64,000 bases of DNA from Phycicoccus sp. Root101 (GTDB lineage: Bacteria > Actinomycetota > Actinomycetes > Actinomycetales > Dermatophilaceae). Where the stretch lies: contig NZ_LMCM01000006.1 of assembly GCF_001426245.1 (NCBI RefSeq), positions 642,525-706,524 of the forward strand. The letters are read 5' to 3'. The translations under genes were made by a program, and so were the position numbers. Below, in pieces: positions 26,059 to 34,972 of the stretch; the first letter of the stretch is position 1, and each line of letters begins with the position of its first letter. The notes below the pieces were generated by a model that saw nothing but the letters and a program-made list of their open reading frames with translations, searched no databases and was not told the DNA's origin.

Positions 26059-27497
26059 TGATCACGCACGAGTACGACGTGGTAGTGCTTGGCGCTGGGG
26101 CTGTCGGTGAGAACGTCGCCGACCGTGCCGTCCGCGGAGGACTCACAGTCGCCTTAATCGAGGGCGAGCTCGTTGGAGGCGACTGTTCCTACTGGGCGTG
26201 TATGCCGTCCAAGGCACTGCTCAGGCCAGCGGGGGCCCGGCAAGCCGCCCACGGGACGCCCGGCACTCCACCATCGGTCCTGGAGGCACTCGATGTGGAG
26301 TCGGCGCTTGCCACCCGCGACCGGTTCGCGAGCCACTGGGACGACACCGGTCAGGCCGAGTGGGTCGCGAACGCCGGCATCGACCTGATCCGCGGCCGCG
26401 GGCGCCTCTCCGGCCGACAACAGGTGACCGTGGCAACTGAGGAGGAGGAGCAGGTGCTTAACGCCCGCCACGCCGTGGCGGTGGCCACAGGTTCCGACGC
26501 CTACGTACCCGACATCGAAGGGTTGGGGTCTGCTCGTCCGTGGACCAGTCGGCAGGCGACGAGTGTCAAGCATGTGCCGAGATCGCTGGCCATCATCGGC
26601 GGAGGTGTCGTGGCGGTCGAGATGGCCACCGCCTACGCCTCGCTGGGCTGCCAGGTCTATGTAATCGCCCGCAGCGGGCTGCTCCAGGCGTTCGAGCCGT
26701 TCGCGGGCAAGATGGTCGCGGGCGCGCTCCGCGACCTGGGCATAGGGGTGTTTCTCCACACCGGCGTACAACGGGTGCACCGGACTACGCAGGGGCGGGT
26801 ACAGCTGACGACCACGGCCGGTCAAGTTTCAGCAGATGAGGTGCTGGTGGCTACCGGCCGCGCTCCCCGCACTGACGACATCGGCCTTGAGACCGTCGGC
26901 CTGACGCCCGGAAGCTGGCTGACGACCGACGACACGCTTCGCGTGCAGGGCTATGACTGGTTGTACGGAGTCGGCGATGTCAACAGGCGAGCTTTCCTCA
27001 CCCATCAAGGCAAGTACCAAGCGCGAGCAGCCGGTGACGTGATCGCGGCACGAGCTGCCGGACGGCCGGTGGAGAACGGGCCGTGGGGTAGGCATGTAGC
27101 CACCGCTGACCTCTTAGCGGTACCGCAGGTCGTCTTTACCCGCCCGGAGGTTGCCTGTGTCGGCTTCACCGCCCGAGCGGCAACCAACGCCGGCTACCGG
27201 GCCCACGTCGTTGACTATGACCTCGGCGCAGTCGCGGGCTCTAGCCTGCACGCCGATGGGTACAAGGGCTATGCGCGGATGGTGGTCGACCAAGAGCGTC
27301 AGGTCATCTTGGGCGCTACGCTCGTCGGCCAAGATGTCGGCGAGCTGATCCATGCGGCCACCGTGGCTGTAGCGGCTGAGGTTCCGCTTCACAGGCTGTG
27401 GCATGCCGTCCCCTCATATCCAACGATGAGCGAAATCTGGTTGCGGTTGCTCGAGACCAACGGTCGCACTCAACCCCAACCGCGCGAGCTTGTCTGA
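26058..27497 (+). CDS. Pyridine nucleotide-disulfide oxidoreductase (mercuric-reductase/lipoamide-dehydrogenase-like)
   Basis: 479 residues. FAD-binding N-terminus (VVVLGAGAVGENVA), the redox disulfide Cys43-x4-Cys48 in GGDCSYWACMPSK, a second FAD motif (VAVATGSDA), an NAD-binding loop (IIGGGVVAVEMATAYASLG), GVGDVN near residue 305 and the C-terminal dimerisation domain with the HAVPSYPTMSE motif (His of the active-site base pair). The family reduces disulfides or metal ions using NAD(P)H. There is no extra N-terminal metal-binding domain and no vicinal Cys pair at the C-terminus, so mercuric reduction is unlikely. Translation is coupled to the 27-residue peptide. Its position after an iron-sulfur fusion suggests an electron-transfer role. 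Confidence 0.9.
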   Translation: MITHEYDVVVLGAGAVGENVADRAVRGGLTVALIEGELVGGDCSYWACMPSKALLRPAGARQAAHGTPGTPPSVLEALDVESALATRDRFASHWDDTGQAEWVANAGIDLIRGRGRLSGRQQVTVATEEEEQVLNARHAVAVATGSDAYVPDIEGLGSARPWTSRQATSVKHVPRSLAIIGGGVVAVEMATAYASLGCQVYVIARSGLLQAFEPFAGKMVAGALRDLGIGVFLHTGVQRVHRTTQGRVQLTTTAGQVSADEVLVATGRAPRTDDIGLETVGLTPGSWLTTDDTLRVQGYDWLYGVGDVNRRAFLTHQGKYQARAAGDVIAARAAGRPVENGPWGRHVATADLLAVPQVVFTRPEVACVGFTARAATNAGYRAHVVDYDLGAVAGSSLHADGYKGYARMVVDQERQVILGATLVGQDVGELIHAATVAVAAEVPLHRLWHAVPSYPTMSEIWLRLLETNGRTQPQPRELV

Positions 27498-27716
27498 GCG
27501 GTGGGCGGTGGGCGGAGGGCCAAGCAACCAGGTCCATGCCAGCTTCGAGAGGCGCGAATACCCTTCGTGCAGGCGCATGATGATCGTCAGCAAAGTCCGG
27601 ACGTAGTGGCACTGAGCAGTCCTCGCCGTCTTCCGCGTAGCGGCTGATGCGCCCTCCTGCCACGGTGCAGCGGGGGGACTTCGCGCCTAAAGGCCCACCT
27701 TCTACAAGCTCGCGCG

Positions 27717-27747
27717 GGCGGGTGTCGCCGGGCCGTCGACACCCGCC
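27717..27747. terminator. Strong hairpin, first of two between convergent genes
   Basis: Perfect 11-base inverted arms GGCGGGTGTCG and CGACACCCGCC flank a 9-base loop. It lies downstream of the rightward flavoprotein (ends 27497) and of the leftward hydrolase (ends 27836), so it can stop either transcript. No T run follows, as usual in high-GC genomes. Confidence 0.7.
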
Positions 27748-27786
27748 GAGAGACGGGTCCGGCCCGGCGCACCCCGCACCGCTCCC

Positions 27787-27815
27787 CGGAACGGCCCCGG
27801 GTCCGGGCCGTTCCG
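27787..27815. terminator. Strong hairpin, second of two between convergent genes
   Basis: Perfect 11-base arms CGGAACGGCCC and GGGCCGTTCCG enclose a 7-base loop. It sits 21 bases before the end of the leftward hydrolase gene and probably serves that transcript, with the hairpin at 27717 serving the opposite one. Confidence 0.7.
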
Positions 27816-27835
27816 CGCCAGAGCGCCGCCTTGCC

Positions 27836-28741
27836 TCATCCGTTGCGGTGGATGCTGTGGGCGGCGCGCAGGATCATCTTCGCCGTGGCATACGGGTGAG
27901 ATATGCCGACCACGTGCGAGGCACCTACTACTTCCACGACCTGCCGAGCGTGGGCGCGTTCAGCCATGTACCGGTGCGCTGCAGCGGGAATATTGCGGTC
28001 GAGTTCACCGAAGATGAACCAGCTGGGGGTGCCCTTCCAGAGAGGATCGGGCCCGGCCGGCTCTGAAAGCGCAGATTCCAGAATTGGCCGTTGGCCGGCC
28101 GCCATTTGGGCGCTTTGACGGTCATCGAGGTCGGCGCAGAACTGGGCGCGATACTTGGCCTGCTCGATGTAAAGGTCCCGTCCCCCAGTGCGGAGGTTGA
28201 CGAAGGTCAGGGTTGGGGCGAGCGTCGAACCGGGGAACTTGCTACTCAGCGCTTGAGCGCTCTCCCCTGCAGCCGGGGCGAAACCTGCCACATAGACCAG
28301 ACCGCGGATGTCAGCGGAACCGCGGTCGACGTTACTGATGACGGAACCGCCGTAGGAGTGGCCTCCGAGGATGACAGGGCCCGAGACTGTGGCGACGAGG
28401 TCGCTTATGTAGGCGGCGTCGTAAGCGACGCCGCGCAATGGGACAGCCGCGCTGACGACCGACAGTCGGTGGCGCTTCAGCAGGGTCACCACCGTGTCCC
28501 AGCTGGACGATTCGGCGAAGGCACCGTGCGCCAGGACGACAGTGGGAGTCTTGCTCGCTCCGCCAGTCCCACGTCGGCGCGAGTCGGTAGGGGCCGCGGT
28601 CGCTGCTCCCGCCGCAGCGCTCGTCGCGCCGATGGCGGCCCCGGCCAAGGCGGTCGCGCGCAGGACAGTCCGGCGGCTCACCCCGGAGGTGACAGGGGGG
28701 TCGGTGGACGGGTTGTGCGAGGGAGACGTTGTGCAAGACAT
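27836..28741 (-). CDS. Tat-exported alpha/beta hydrolase
   Basis: 301 residues from the ATG at 28741. A Tat signal is visible: Ser-Arg23-Arg24 in VSRRTVLRAT, then the weakly hydrophobic ALAGAAIGATSAAAGAATAA and a cleavage zone near residue 50. The hydrolase shows LAHGAFAESSSW, PLRGVA, nucleophile elbow GHSYGG (Ser129), GLVYVAGFAP, AGQRPILESALSEPAG, WFIFGELDRNIPA and GASHVVGISHP. It is very like the cytoplasmic paralogue at 21195. Using Tat instead of the Sec signal seen in the paralogue at 5061 shows that export was gained more than once. Ends at a pair of terminator hairpins. Confidence 0.88.
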   Translation of the reverse strand: MSCTTSPSHNPSTDPPVTSGVSRRTVLRATALAGAAIGATSAAAGAATAAPTDSRRRGTGGASKTPTVVLAHGAFAESSSWDTVVTLLKRHRLSVVSAAVPLRGVAYDAAYISDLVATVSGPVILGGHSYGGSVISNVDRGSADIRGLVYVAGFAPAAGESAQALSSKFPGSTLAPTLTFVNLRTGGRDLYIEQAKYRAQFCADLDDRQSAQMAAGQRPILESALSEPAGPDPLWKGTPSWFIFGELDRNIPAAAHRYMAERAHARQVVEVVGASHVVGISHPYATAKMILRAAHSIHRNG

Positions 28742-28886
28742 TTGGGGGCGCGTCCTTTCGTGAGTGTGGAACCGGGTCGGGAGGTGGCAATTCAGGATCG
28801 GCGCGAAAGCACCACCCCTACTTGACGCGCGCCCTACCCGTCCACGGGCGCACATGTTCGCGAGGTGTGGTGCCGCATTGGTTCGC

Positions 28887-29225
28887 TCAGCACGCCGTGA
28901 CGTCCCTAACGCTGCTTTTTGCGAACCCATCTGGCATCAGCCAATCGACTGTCGTCGCTCCCCCGGCCGGCCCGAGTCGCCTGCGCTCGCGACCAGCCCA
29001 ATGAGCCGCCTGGGGTTCCTGCCAACTCCGCGAGGCTTTCAACAGCATCTTGGCCAACCGCGCGATTGCGGACGCCGAGAGGGGCGTGAGCACCAGCGGC
29101 CCCCATGCCCGCGCGGTCTCAAGGCCAAGGTTCGAATCAGCCCGGTGACCAATGGGGCCTCTCGTCAGATCTACCCTGCTTGGAACATCGTCCGCCGTAC
29201 TGTCCTTGGTGAACAGCGAGGTCAC
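28887..29225 (-). pseudogene. Decayed short-chain dehydrogenase/reductase, N-terminal remnant
   Basis: From a GTG at 29225 (GGAG five bases upstream) the leftward frame begins VTSLFTKDSTADDV and VDLT, the usual start of a retinol-dehydrogenase-like SDR. The glycine-rich NAD loop is then broken. The GTCACCGG just before the SNLGLETARA segment needs one extra base to read VTG in frame, so a single-base loss has occurred. After LETARA the sequence becomes irregular and no catalytic YxxxK is found. The original gene probably extended leftward and was lost before the hydrolase promoter. A TetR gene and a palindrome lie just upstream, so this was probably the regulated target. Confidence 0.55.
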
Positions 29226-29374
29226 CCGGGCTCCATGCATGTCGAGTTCCTCGGAACGGACTGGGCACGGGACGGCCGAAACTGCCAACACCACCCGGCC
29301 GGACGCAGTGCAGGGGGACGCTCGGTCGGGCCGGGCGGTGCGACAGAGACTGGCTCGGGCAAGCGCGCTAACCG

Positions 29375-29390
29375 AACGAACCAGTTCGTT
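29375..29390. promoter_or_regulatory. Perfect palindrome, probable TetR operator
   Basis: AACGAAC-CA-GTTCGTT is a perfect 7-base inverted repeat with a 2-base spacer. It lies between the 3' end of the TetR gene (29435) and the start of the decayed SDR gene (29225). AT-rich sequence resembling a -10 element for leftward transcription (around 29391-29400) adjoins it, so bound repressor would cover the transcription start. The size and symmetry fit TetR operators. Confidence 0.6.
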
Positions 29391-29434
29391 ACATATATTC
29401 CGAGATTAACAGCGTGAAGTCAAGCCGTCTGCCT

Positions 29435-30037
29435 TCAGGCCTGGCCATGAGCCCTAGTGCCACCTGACGCCGCGGCCTCTCCTGTAAGGAGCCTCAGAGA
29501 CTCGACCATCGAGGCACGGTGAAGCTTCATGCGTCCCGCGCCCCACGCCTCCGCCCCCTCAGCGAGTTGAAGTGCACGGGGGGCCAGCAGCCAGGAGTGA
29601 TGGATCGACCACACAACAGCGAAAAGGTCCACGGCCTGAGCGCTGCTAAGGTCCGGGCGAGCAGCGCCCAGTGAGGCGATGCACCGCCGATAGAAGTCGA
29701 CCTCGCCCGGGGCGGCCTCGGGGCGCTCGAGTTGGCGCCAGAGGTTCAGCCGGAGAAGGTCAGGGTTGTCGGCAAAATAGTCATAGATGTCACTCACGTA
29801 CCGCGGCACGTCATCCCACCGTTCGGGAATTGCGGCGGCGCTCCTCCACAAGCTATCGACGACCACTATGTCGAAGAGTTCTGCCTTGTTGCCGAAGTAT
29901 TCGTAGATCGCGCGCTTGTTCGCAGATGCGCTACTGGCGATCCGATCGACGCGGGCGCCAGCCAGTCCGAACTTCGCGAACTCGTGAAAGGCGGCGTTCA
30001 AGATACGCCCCTTCGTCGCCTCGGCCCTCTCCTGCAT
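29435..30037 (-). CDS. TetR-family transcriptional regulator
   Basis: 200 residues from the ATG at 30037. The N-terminal helix-turn-helix is typical: TKGRILNAAFHEFAKFGLAG, then VDRIASSASANKRAIYEYFGNK with the recognition helix before YEYF. The C-terminal ligand domain includes a Trp-rich stretch (WSIHHSWLL). TetR proteins repress nearby genes until a small ligand binds. The perfect palindrome 45 bases beyond its 3' end, in front of an SDR remnant transcribed in the same direction, is the best candidate operator. The remnant is broken, so the regulator may now have lost its local target or act on itself. Confidence 0.9.
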   Translation of the reverse strand: MQERAEATKGRILNAAFHEFAKFGLAGARVDRIASSASANKRAIYEYFGNKAELFDIVVVDSLWRSAAAIPERWDDVPRYVSDIYDYFADNPDLLRLNLWRQLERPEAAPGEVDFYRRCIASLGAARPDLSSAQAVDLFAVVWSIHHSWLLAPRALQLAEGAEAWGAGRMKLHRASMVESLRLLTGEAAASGGTRAHGQA

Positions 30038-30225
30038 TCGGTCACAGTAGCGGGCGCGGGCACCAGCGGCTTTGCACGAAGGCGGGCGCCTGGGCGAGCC
30101 TGCATCGACAGGAAGACTTGCCGCCCACGTAGGTCCGTGAACTAGGGGGAATGTCAACCTGTGTGTGTCACGCAGAGCAGGGTCGCTGGTGAAGCGGGGT
30201 GCGGTGCACAGCAGGGAACCGCACT

Positions 30226-31119
30226 TCATCCCGGACCGCGCCCTGGCCGCTCGCGGGTGACCACACCGGCCGCCCCTTGTCCTTGAATGCGCCACGGCGT
30301 CCGTGCCGCCGTGGCTTCGGCTCGACGCGTTTGGGTGGCGGAGGAGTCCGCGCCCGTGGCGGCGATGACGTGACGCAGCACTTCATCAGGATGCACATGC
30401 TCAGGCTCGCTGTGCCTGGTGGCACCGTCCGGGTCGTGGGTGGTGTCGACATACATTCGGTTCGATTCCCGGCCGCGGGTAGCCATGACGTACAGCGGCT
30501 CGCGTGTTGTGGTCGCGGTGACGTAGGCGTGCGCGGTGTCGACGGTGCGTCCCTGCGCCCGGTGGGCGGTGGAGGCGTACCCGAGCTCGAGGTGCTCCTT
30601 GACATAGTCGGCGGGGAGAGTCGCAGTCTCACCCGTTGCGACGCGGGCAACTCTGACCCTCCCGTCCCCCCGCGTCTCGCGAACGATCCAGTCATCGCCG
30701 TTCTTAACCCAGCCGCGCCCTGTGGACAGGGCGCGGACGTTCAGCCGGGTGACGACCACGTCCCCCACCCCAATGGTGTTGCCGTCGGCACTGGCGACAC
30801 CACGGTCGGCGACTGCGCCCATGGCAACACTGTGCGCTCGGGCTCGTGCGTTAAGGTCCGCGACGGTCTGGGCGTCAGCGGCGATCATCAGGGACTGCAG
30901 GCCGGCGCGTGTGTCGTCGAGCCAGGCGTCGAAGAGAAGGTCGAGCATGTCCTCCCGGGTACCGGACTCGACCCGCCCGTGCGCCAGGTACGTATCGGCG
31001 GCCTCGGGTTTTCCGGTGCGCAGCTGGAGGGTGGCGTCGCGCTCCCATTCGTGGCGGAGTGACGCGGGCTTGTCAGCGGCGATGAAAGGTGACCGTTCGC
31101 TTCCCGCTGCTTGTCGCAC
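30226..31119 (-). pseudogene. C-terminal remnant of a MobF/TraA-type conjugative relaxase-helicase
   Basis: The 297 open codons match only the end of the helicase part of an actinobacterial MobF relaxase. Landmarks are DDTRAGLQSLMIAADAQTVADLNARARA, GVGDVVVTRLN, GRGWVKNGDDW, then HLELGYASTAHRAQGRTVDTAHA and LYVMATRGRESNRMYVDT, which hold the late helicase motifs. The relaxase domain with its His cluster and the first Walker A are absent, and upstream sequence is taken by a LAL regulator in the same direction. The last 40 codons look like random frame. It is therefore a fragment left by a past integration or deletion, unable to nick or unwind DNA by itself. Confidence 0.75.
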
Positions 31120-31163
31120 CTCAGCACGCGCGGGGCGATCAACTGCCCCTCGCTCAAGAAGTG

Positions 31164-34103
31164 TCAGTCACCGGTTGAGAGTCGACCGGCCCATGCGGCC
31201 GCCTCACCACGAGTCGAGGTCTGGGACTTGCGCAGGATGTTGGACACGTGGGTGCTGACGGTCTTGTCGCTGATGAACAGAGCCTGCGCAATCTCGCTGT
31301 TCGATCTTCCGGCGGCAACGTGCGCAAGGACTTCTCGCTCGCGACTAGTGAGCTCGGCGAGGCCGGTCTTCGCAGATGCCTGCTCCCACGGCTCCACGAC
31401 GACCGGGTCTAGTCGAAGGTGGCTTGTTTGGGCGCTGAGGGTCAGTGCTTGTTGCAGCGGCTGGGCGCCGAGCTTCTCGGCGATGGTCATGGCCTCGCGC
31501 AGTGATGCGGCTGCGTGGCCGCGAGGAAGTCCTTCTGCCAAGGCGCGCTGACCTTGGCGGAAGGCCGCCGTGGCCTGCTCCCAAAGCATGTCCGCCTGCT
31601 GACAGGCGGCCTTGGCCTGTGCCCACTTGTTCGACTGCTCGGGCAGGCCCCGAAGACGCCCTACCTCTGCCGCGTAGAGCGCTTGGCGGGCCGGCTGGAT
31701 GCGATCAGTGGGGCCCCAAGGGATGAATGCCCTCGTTTGCCCGGCACTGCGCGCGTGGTAGACCCGGCTGAGGGCGGCGCCTGCTGTCTCGAGTGCGTCG
31801 TCACGGCTGTTGTCCCTGCCCTGTTCGGCCAGGTCCGCTGCTGCTCGGGCGGCAAGCAGGAGGAGCTCGTCGGCGTCGCGCGGGTCCGCCAGCGCCGCGC
31901 CCATCTGGGTCTCGATCACGGTGAGTGCCTGTGCCGGCTCTCGACTTCCGAGCAGCTGTTCGACCTGCGCGTAGGGGTAGGAGGCGGTGCCGCGGTAGTC
32001 AGTGGACGACAGTTCGGCGGCCCAGGCCAAGTGCCGTTCAGCGCGAGTCTGGTCGCCCCTTCGAAGGCTGAGAATGGCCAGGACGCAGTGGGCGTCTGCG
32101 CCGCGATGTCCGTCGTCTCCTGCCGACAGGGCCGGGCGCAGGTATTCCTCGGCCTGCTGCCACTGGCCCAGCGAAAGGGCGAACATGGCAGCACAGGTGA
32201 GCAGAAAGCGTCCTCTGGGCGCTGCGCCGGCGAGGATTACGTCGCGTCCGTGGTTGGCGTCCGCCTCGATACCGGCGGCGTTCTGGCCGCGGGCCGAGAG
32301 CTGATTGTGGATTTCGGCGGCGGCGTCGGCCATGTGGAGGACTTCGCCGGCGGCCGCAGCAAGGCCGTACGCCTCCGTGGCCCAGCCAAGCGCGTGCTGC
32401 GACTCCGGGTAGACAGCCGCCATGAGTGTGAGCGCTGGCACCAAGGCATCCGACGAACCCACTTGGCGCGCGGCTGTGAGGGCGGCCTCGGCCCGGTCTG
32501 TTGAGCCCGGTCGTCCCGACCAGAGCTCGGACCAGGTCGAGGTCACGTCAACGATGACGTGTTCCGGGGTTGCAGGCACTAGGACTGCCAACGCCATTGC
32601 TTCGCGCAGCGGCTGCGTCATCGCCCCAAAGGACAAATGCTCTGCCTCCATGAGCATCCGGTGCTGCAGGGTGAGCAGGCGACAGGCCATACCGGGGTCC
32701 GTCGTTCGGTCCGTCAGGGCTAGCGCCTCTTCGAGGAGACCGAGTCCCTCCTGAGGCCGGTTGACACCCTGGCAGACCATGCTCGTCCGCAGCAGCAACT
32801 GCACGTATTTCGCAACCGGCTCGATGCCAGCCATGACCTGCGGCCACAGTCGACACGCTCGGTGCAGGTGCTCCAGCCGTTCTGTTTCCCCTTGCGTCGA
32901 CGCCGCCGAATCGGCGGCAATCAAGGACCACTCGAAAGCCTTTGCGAACTCTCCCGCCAGTTCGTGGTGGCTCGCCATATCCCCTGGTGCAAAGGTTGAG
33001 GTGCCGGCCAGAGCCCTGGCGTAGGCGGAGTGGACCGGAGCAGGGTCGGGGGCGTTGACGTCCCCGGTCAGGAGCTCTGCGATCAGTGGATGCCTGAACC
33101 ACACTAGTTTGCTGACAGGGCGTGTCAGAATCCCAGCGGTCACCGCTTCGGCCACCGCGTCTCGAACTACGCCCCCATCGGCCAGTTCGGGGTCCACTAG
33201 GCGGCCCACGGTCTGGAGGACATCCAGGGTCACGGGACGTCCACCAAGAGCGAGCAGTCTGGTGCTCTGTCGCGCTGTCCCACTCAGGGAGTGCCAACGG
33301 GACAGCAGCGCCTCGCGAAGCGCCGCAGAAGGCGAACCGGACGGCTCGGCGCTGTCGGACCCAGCGACGCACACGAGCAGCTCGGTCAGGTACGGATTGC
33401 CCCCCGAACGAGAGTGCACGCGAGACACCTGCGCTGGGGACATCGCCTCACCGGTCAACGCCGCGACCTGCGCGGCCGTTCCATCTGGCCCGAGCCGCTC
33501 AAGGTGGATCTCCTCGACTGCGGGCATCCGCCGAACCTCGCCCAGCCACGAAGTGAGGGGATGCCCTTCGGGCCGATCCTCGTCCCGAACGGTTGCCAAC
33601 ACCGCCAACCGCTGATCGCGGAAGCCACTGATAAGGAACGCCAGCAGGTCCAGGGACGAGGCGTCTGCCCACTGCAGGTCGTCAATCACCAAGGCAGTAG
33701 GGCAGCGACGAGCCAGCCGGACCAACGCTGTGTCGATCTGTGGCAAGGCCAGCCCACGCTCGCCAGGGGCGCCCGAGCCCAGGCTAGGGAGCAGAGAGCT
33801 CAACACGTCCAACCCAGCGAACACGTCATCCCTGACTGCGCGGTCCACGGCGGCGACCCAACCGTCTAGGGCAGGGATGAGCGCGGCGAATGGCACCGAA
33901 GCAGCACCAAAGTGCACGCAGGTCCCCCACAACACCGCGCCGTCGAAGTGCTCGCAGACCTCGCGGACCAGAGCCGTCTTGCCGACCCCTGCCTCCCCAT
34001 GGATGAAGACCACCCCGGGATCTCCCTGCGCCGCGGCACGCAAAACCCTTGCCAACCTCTGCCCCTCCACTGACCGGCCGACCACCGAGGCCTGAGGTGC
34101 CAT
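31164..34103 (-). CDS. Large ATP-binding LuxR-type (LAL) regulator
   Basis: 979 residues from the ATG at 34103, with GGAGG five bases upstream; an earlier in-frame ATG lacks one. N-terminal ATPase with Walker A GEAGVGKT (36-43) and Walker B TALVIDDLQWAD (Asp141-Asp142). A long TPR-like helical middle follows, and a C-terminal LuxR helix-turn-helix begins LTSREREVLAHVAAGRSNSE and continues to the KTVSTHVSNILRK segment. The P-loop is intact. It is not a close copy of the two LAL genes near 10-16 kb. A pair of ATCTAAGG repeats upstream may be its binding sites, and the divergent secreted-protein gene at 34526 may be its target. Confidence 0.9.
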   Translation of the reverse strand: MAPQASVVGRSVEGQRLARVLRAAAQGDPGVVFIHGEAGVGKTALVREVCEHFDGAVLWGTCVHFGAASVPFAALIPALDGWVAAVDRAVRDDVFAGLDVLSSLLPSLGSGAPGERGLALPQIDTALVRLARRCPTALVIDDLQWADASSLDLLAFLISGFRDQRLAVLATVRDEDRPEGHPLTSWLGEVRRMPAVEEIHLERLGPDGTAAQVAALTGEAMSPAQVSRVHSRSGGNPYLTELLVCVAGSDSAEPSGSPSAALREALLSRWHSLSGTARQSTRLLALGGRPVTLDVLQTVGRLVDPELADGGVVRDAVAEAVTAGILTRPVSKLVWFRHPLIAELLTGDVNAPDPAPVHSAYARALAGTSTFAPGDMASHHELAGEFAKAFEWSLIAADSAASTQGETERLEHLHRACRLWPQVMAGIEPVAKYVQLLLRTSMVCQGVNRPQEGLGLLEEALALTDRTTDPGMACRLLTLQHRMLMEAEHLSFGAMTQPLREAMALAVLVPATPEHVIVDVTSTWSELWSGRPGSTDRAEAALTAARQVGSSDALVPALTLMAAVYPESQHALGWATEAYGLAAAAGEVLHMADAAAEIHNQLSARGQNAAGIEADANHGRDVILAGAAPRGRFLLTCAAMFALSLGQWQQAEEYLRPALSAGDDGHRGADAHCVLAILSLRRGDQTRAERHLAWAAELSSTDYRGTASYPYAQVEQLLGSREPAQALTVIETQMGAALADPRDADELLLLAARAAADLAEQGRDNSRDDALETAGAALSRVYHARSAGQTRAFIPWGPTDRIQPARQALYAAEVGRLRGLPEQSNKWAQAKAACQQADMLWEQATAAFRQGQRALAEGLPRGHAAASLREAMTIAEKLGAQPLQQALTLSAQTSHLRLDPVVVEPWEQASAKTGLAELTSREREVLAHVAAGRSNSEIAQALFISDKTVSTHVSNILRKSQTSTRGEAAAWAGRLSTGD

Positions 34104-34409
34104 TGAGCCTCCACGCATAACCGCAGTGTCCGCCGCCCCGACCGCAAAGTCACTGCCCGCCAGAGCCAACTCAAGTCGAGCGGGACAGGACACCCACCTG
34201 TTCCCCTGCCAAAGCCGCGAAGCCTCGCACCACACCGGGCCGAAGAAGCCCATGAGCACGTCACCGAAACGCTTCACCCGCCTCGCCAGCTACGGCCCGT
34301 CATCCACACGCCCACCCTTCGGTGGATGTCCTGCGCCCACGACCCAAAGTCGGTGCACGCTCGTCCCCCCCTCGGCGGCTCGCGCTGACTTGTTGGTTGG
34401 CGCGTAGCC

Positions 34410-34439
34410 ATCTAAGGGGTTCGGCGGTGCGATCTAAGG
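34410..34439. promoter_or_regulatory. Direct repeats ATCTAAGG, 22 bases apart
   Basis: ATCTAAGG occurs at 34410-34417 and again at 34432-34439. The 22-base period places both on the same helix face. They lie between divergent genes (LAL regulator leftward, secreted protein rightward), the right place for an activator or autoregulatory site. They are AT-richer than their surroundings. Confidence 0.45.
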
Positions 34440-34525
34440 CTTAGTACCGGATGCCGCTCACGACCACCAGGGGGAGCGTGAAGCAAGGAGTAAACCTCAT
34501 CACCACGAGCCTCAAGGAGGCAGAC

Positions 34526-34972
34526 ATGAGCTGCACAACTAGCCAGCAATGCGACGCCAGCAGCGTCCTGGCTGCTGTCCCGAACCGGCGTGTCTTGGCC
34601 GGTGTCGCTGTCATTCGAACCCCCGGAACCCTCGGTAGGGCTAGTTCTGTCCGTCGCCACATCACGACCCTGATCACGGTTGCCGGCCTGACCGCACTTG
34701 CCCTCGCCTCTGCGAGCGCCCCGCCAGCGTCCGCCCGTCAGGACTTCGGAATCGACACAGGGACGACCATTTCCGGGCATCCGGCGCGCCTCACACTGGC
34801 CCGCATCGGAGGTCAGATTGTCCGCTGCGACACGGGCGAGGGGAACCTCGGCGGAGCCGGGGCGGAGGCGCCGCTCACCCTGCCTGCGGTCACTACTTGC
34901 AACCCGAGCACTCCAGCTGGGCCGGGCTCGGCTGCTCAGGCGCGACAGCTCGAGCACGACCCGCTGAGGTGA
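34526..34972 (+). CDS. Predicted exported protein of unknown function
   Basis: 148 residues from the ATG at 34526, with AAGGAGG upstream. After a head of about 45 residues, a basic SVRRH patch leads into a hydrophobic run (ITTLITVAGLTALALASAS) and an Ala/Pro-rich PPASA site, an export signal with an unusually long n-region. The exported part has two cysteines (IVRCDTG and VTTCNPS) about 35 residues apart that could pair in a disulfide. No family is recognised. An in-frame start at the second codon block nearer the signal is possible. Expression may depend on the divergent LAL regulator. Confidence 0.5.
   Translation: MSCTTSQQCDASSVLAAVPNRRVLAGVAVIRTPGTLGRASSVRRHITTLITVAGLTALALASASAPPASARQDFGIDTGTTISGHPARLTLARIGGQIVRCDTGEGNLGGAGAEAPLTLPAVTTCNPSTPAGPGSAAQARQLEHDPLR

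Noticed and set aside
30458..30480. GGTTCGATTCCCGG sequence resembling a tRNA T-loop
   Set aside because: No cloverleaf can be built and the bases encode the conserved ESNRMYV segment of the relaxase remnant on the other strand.
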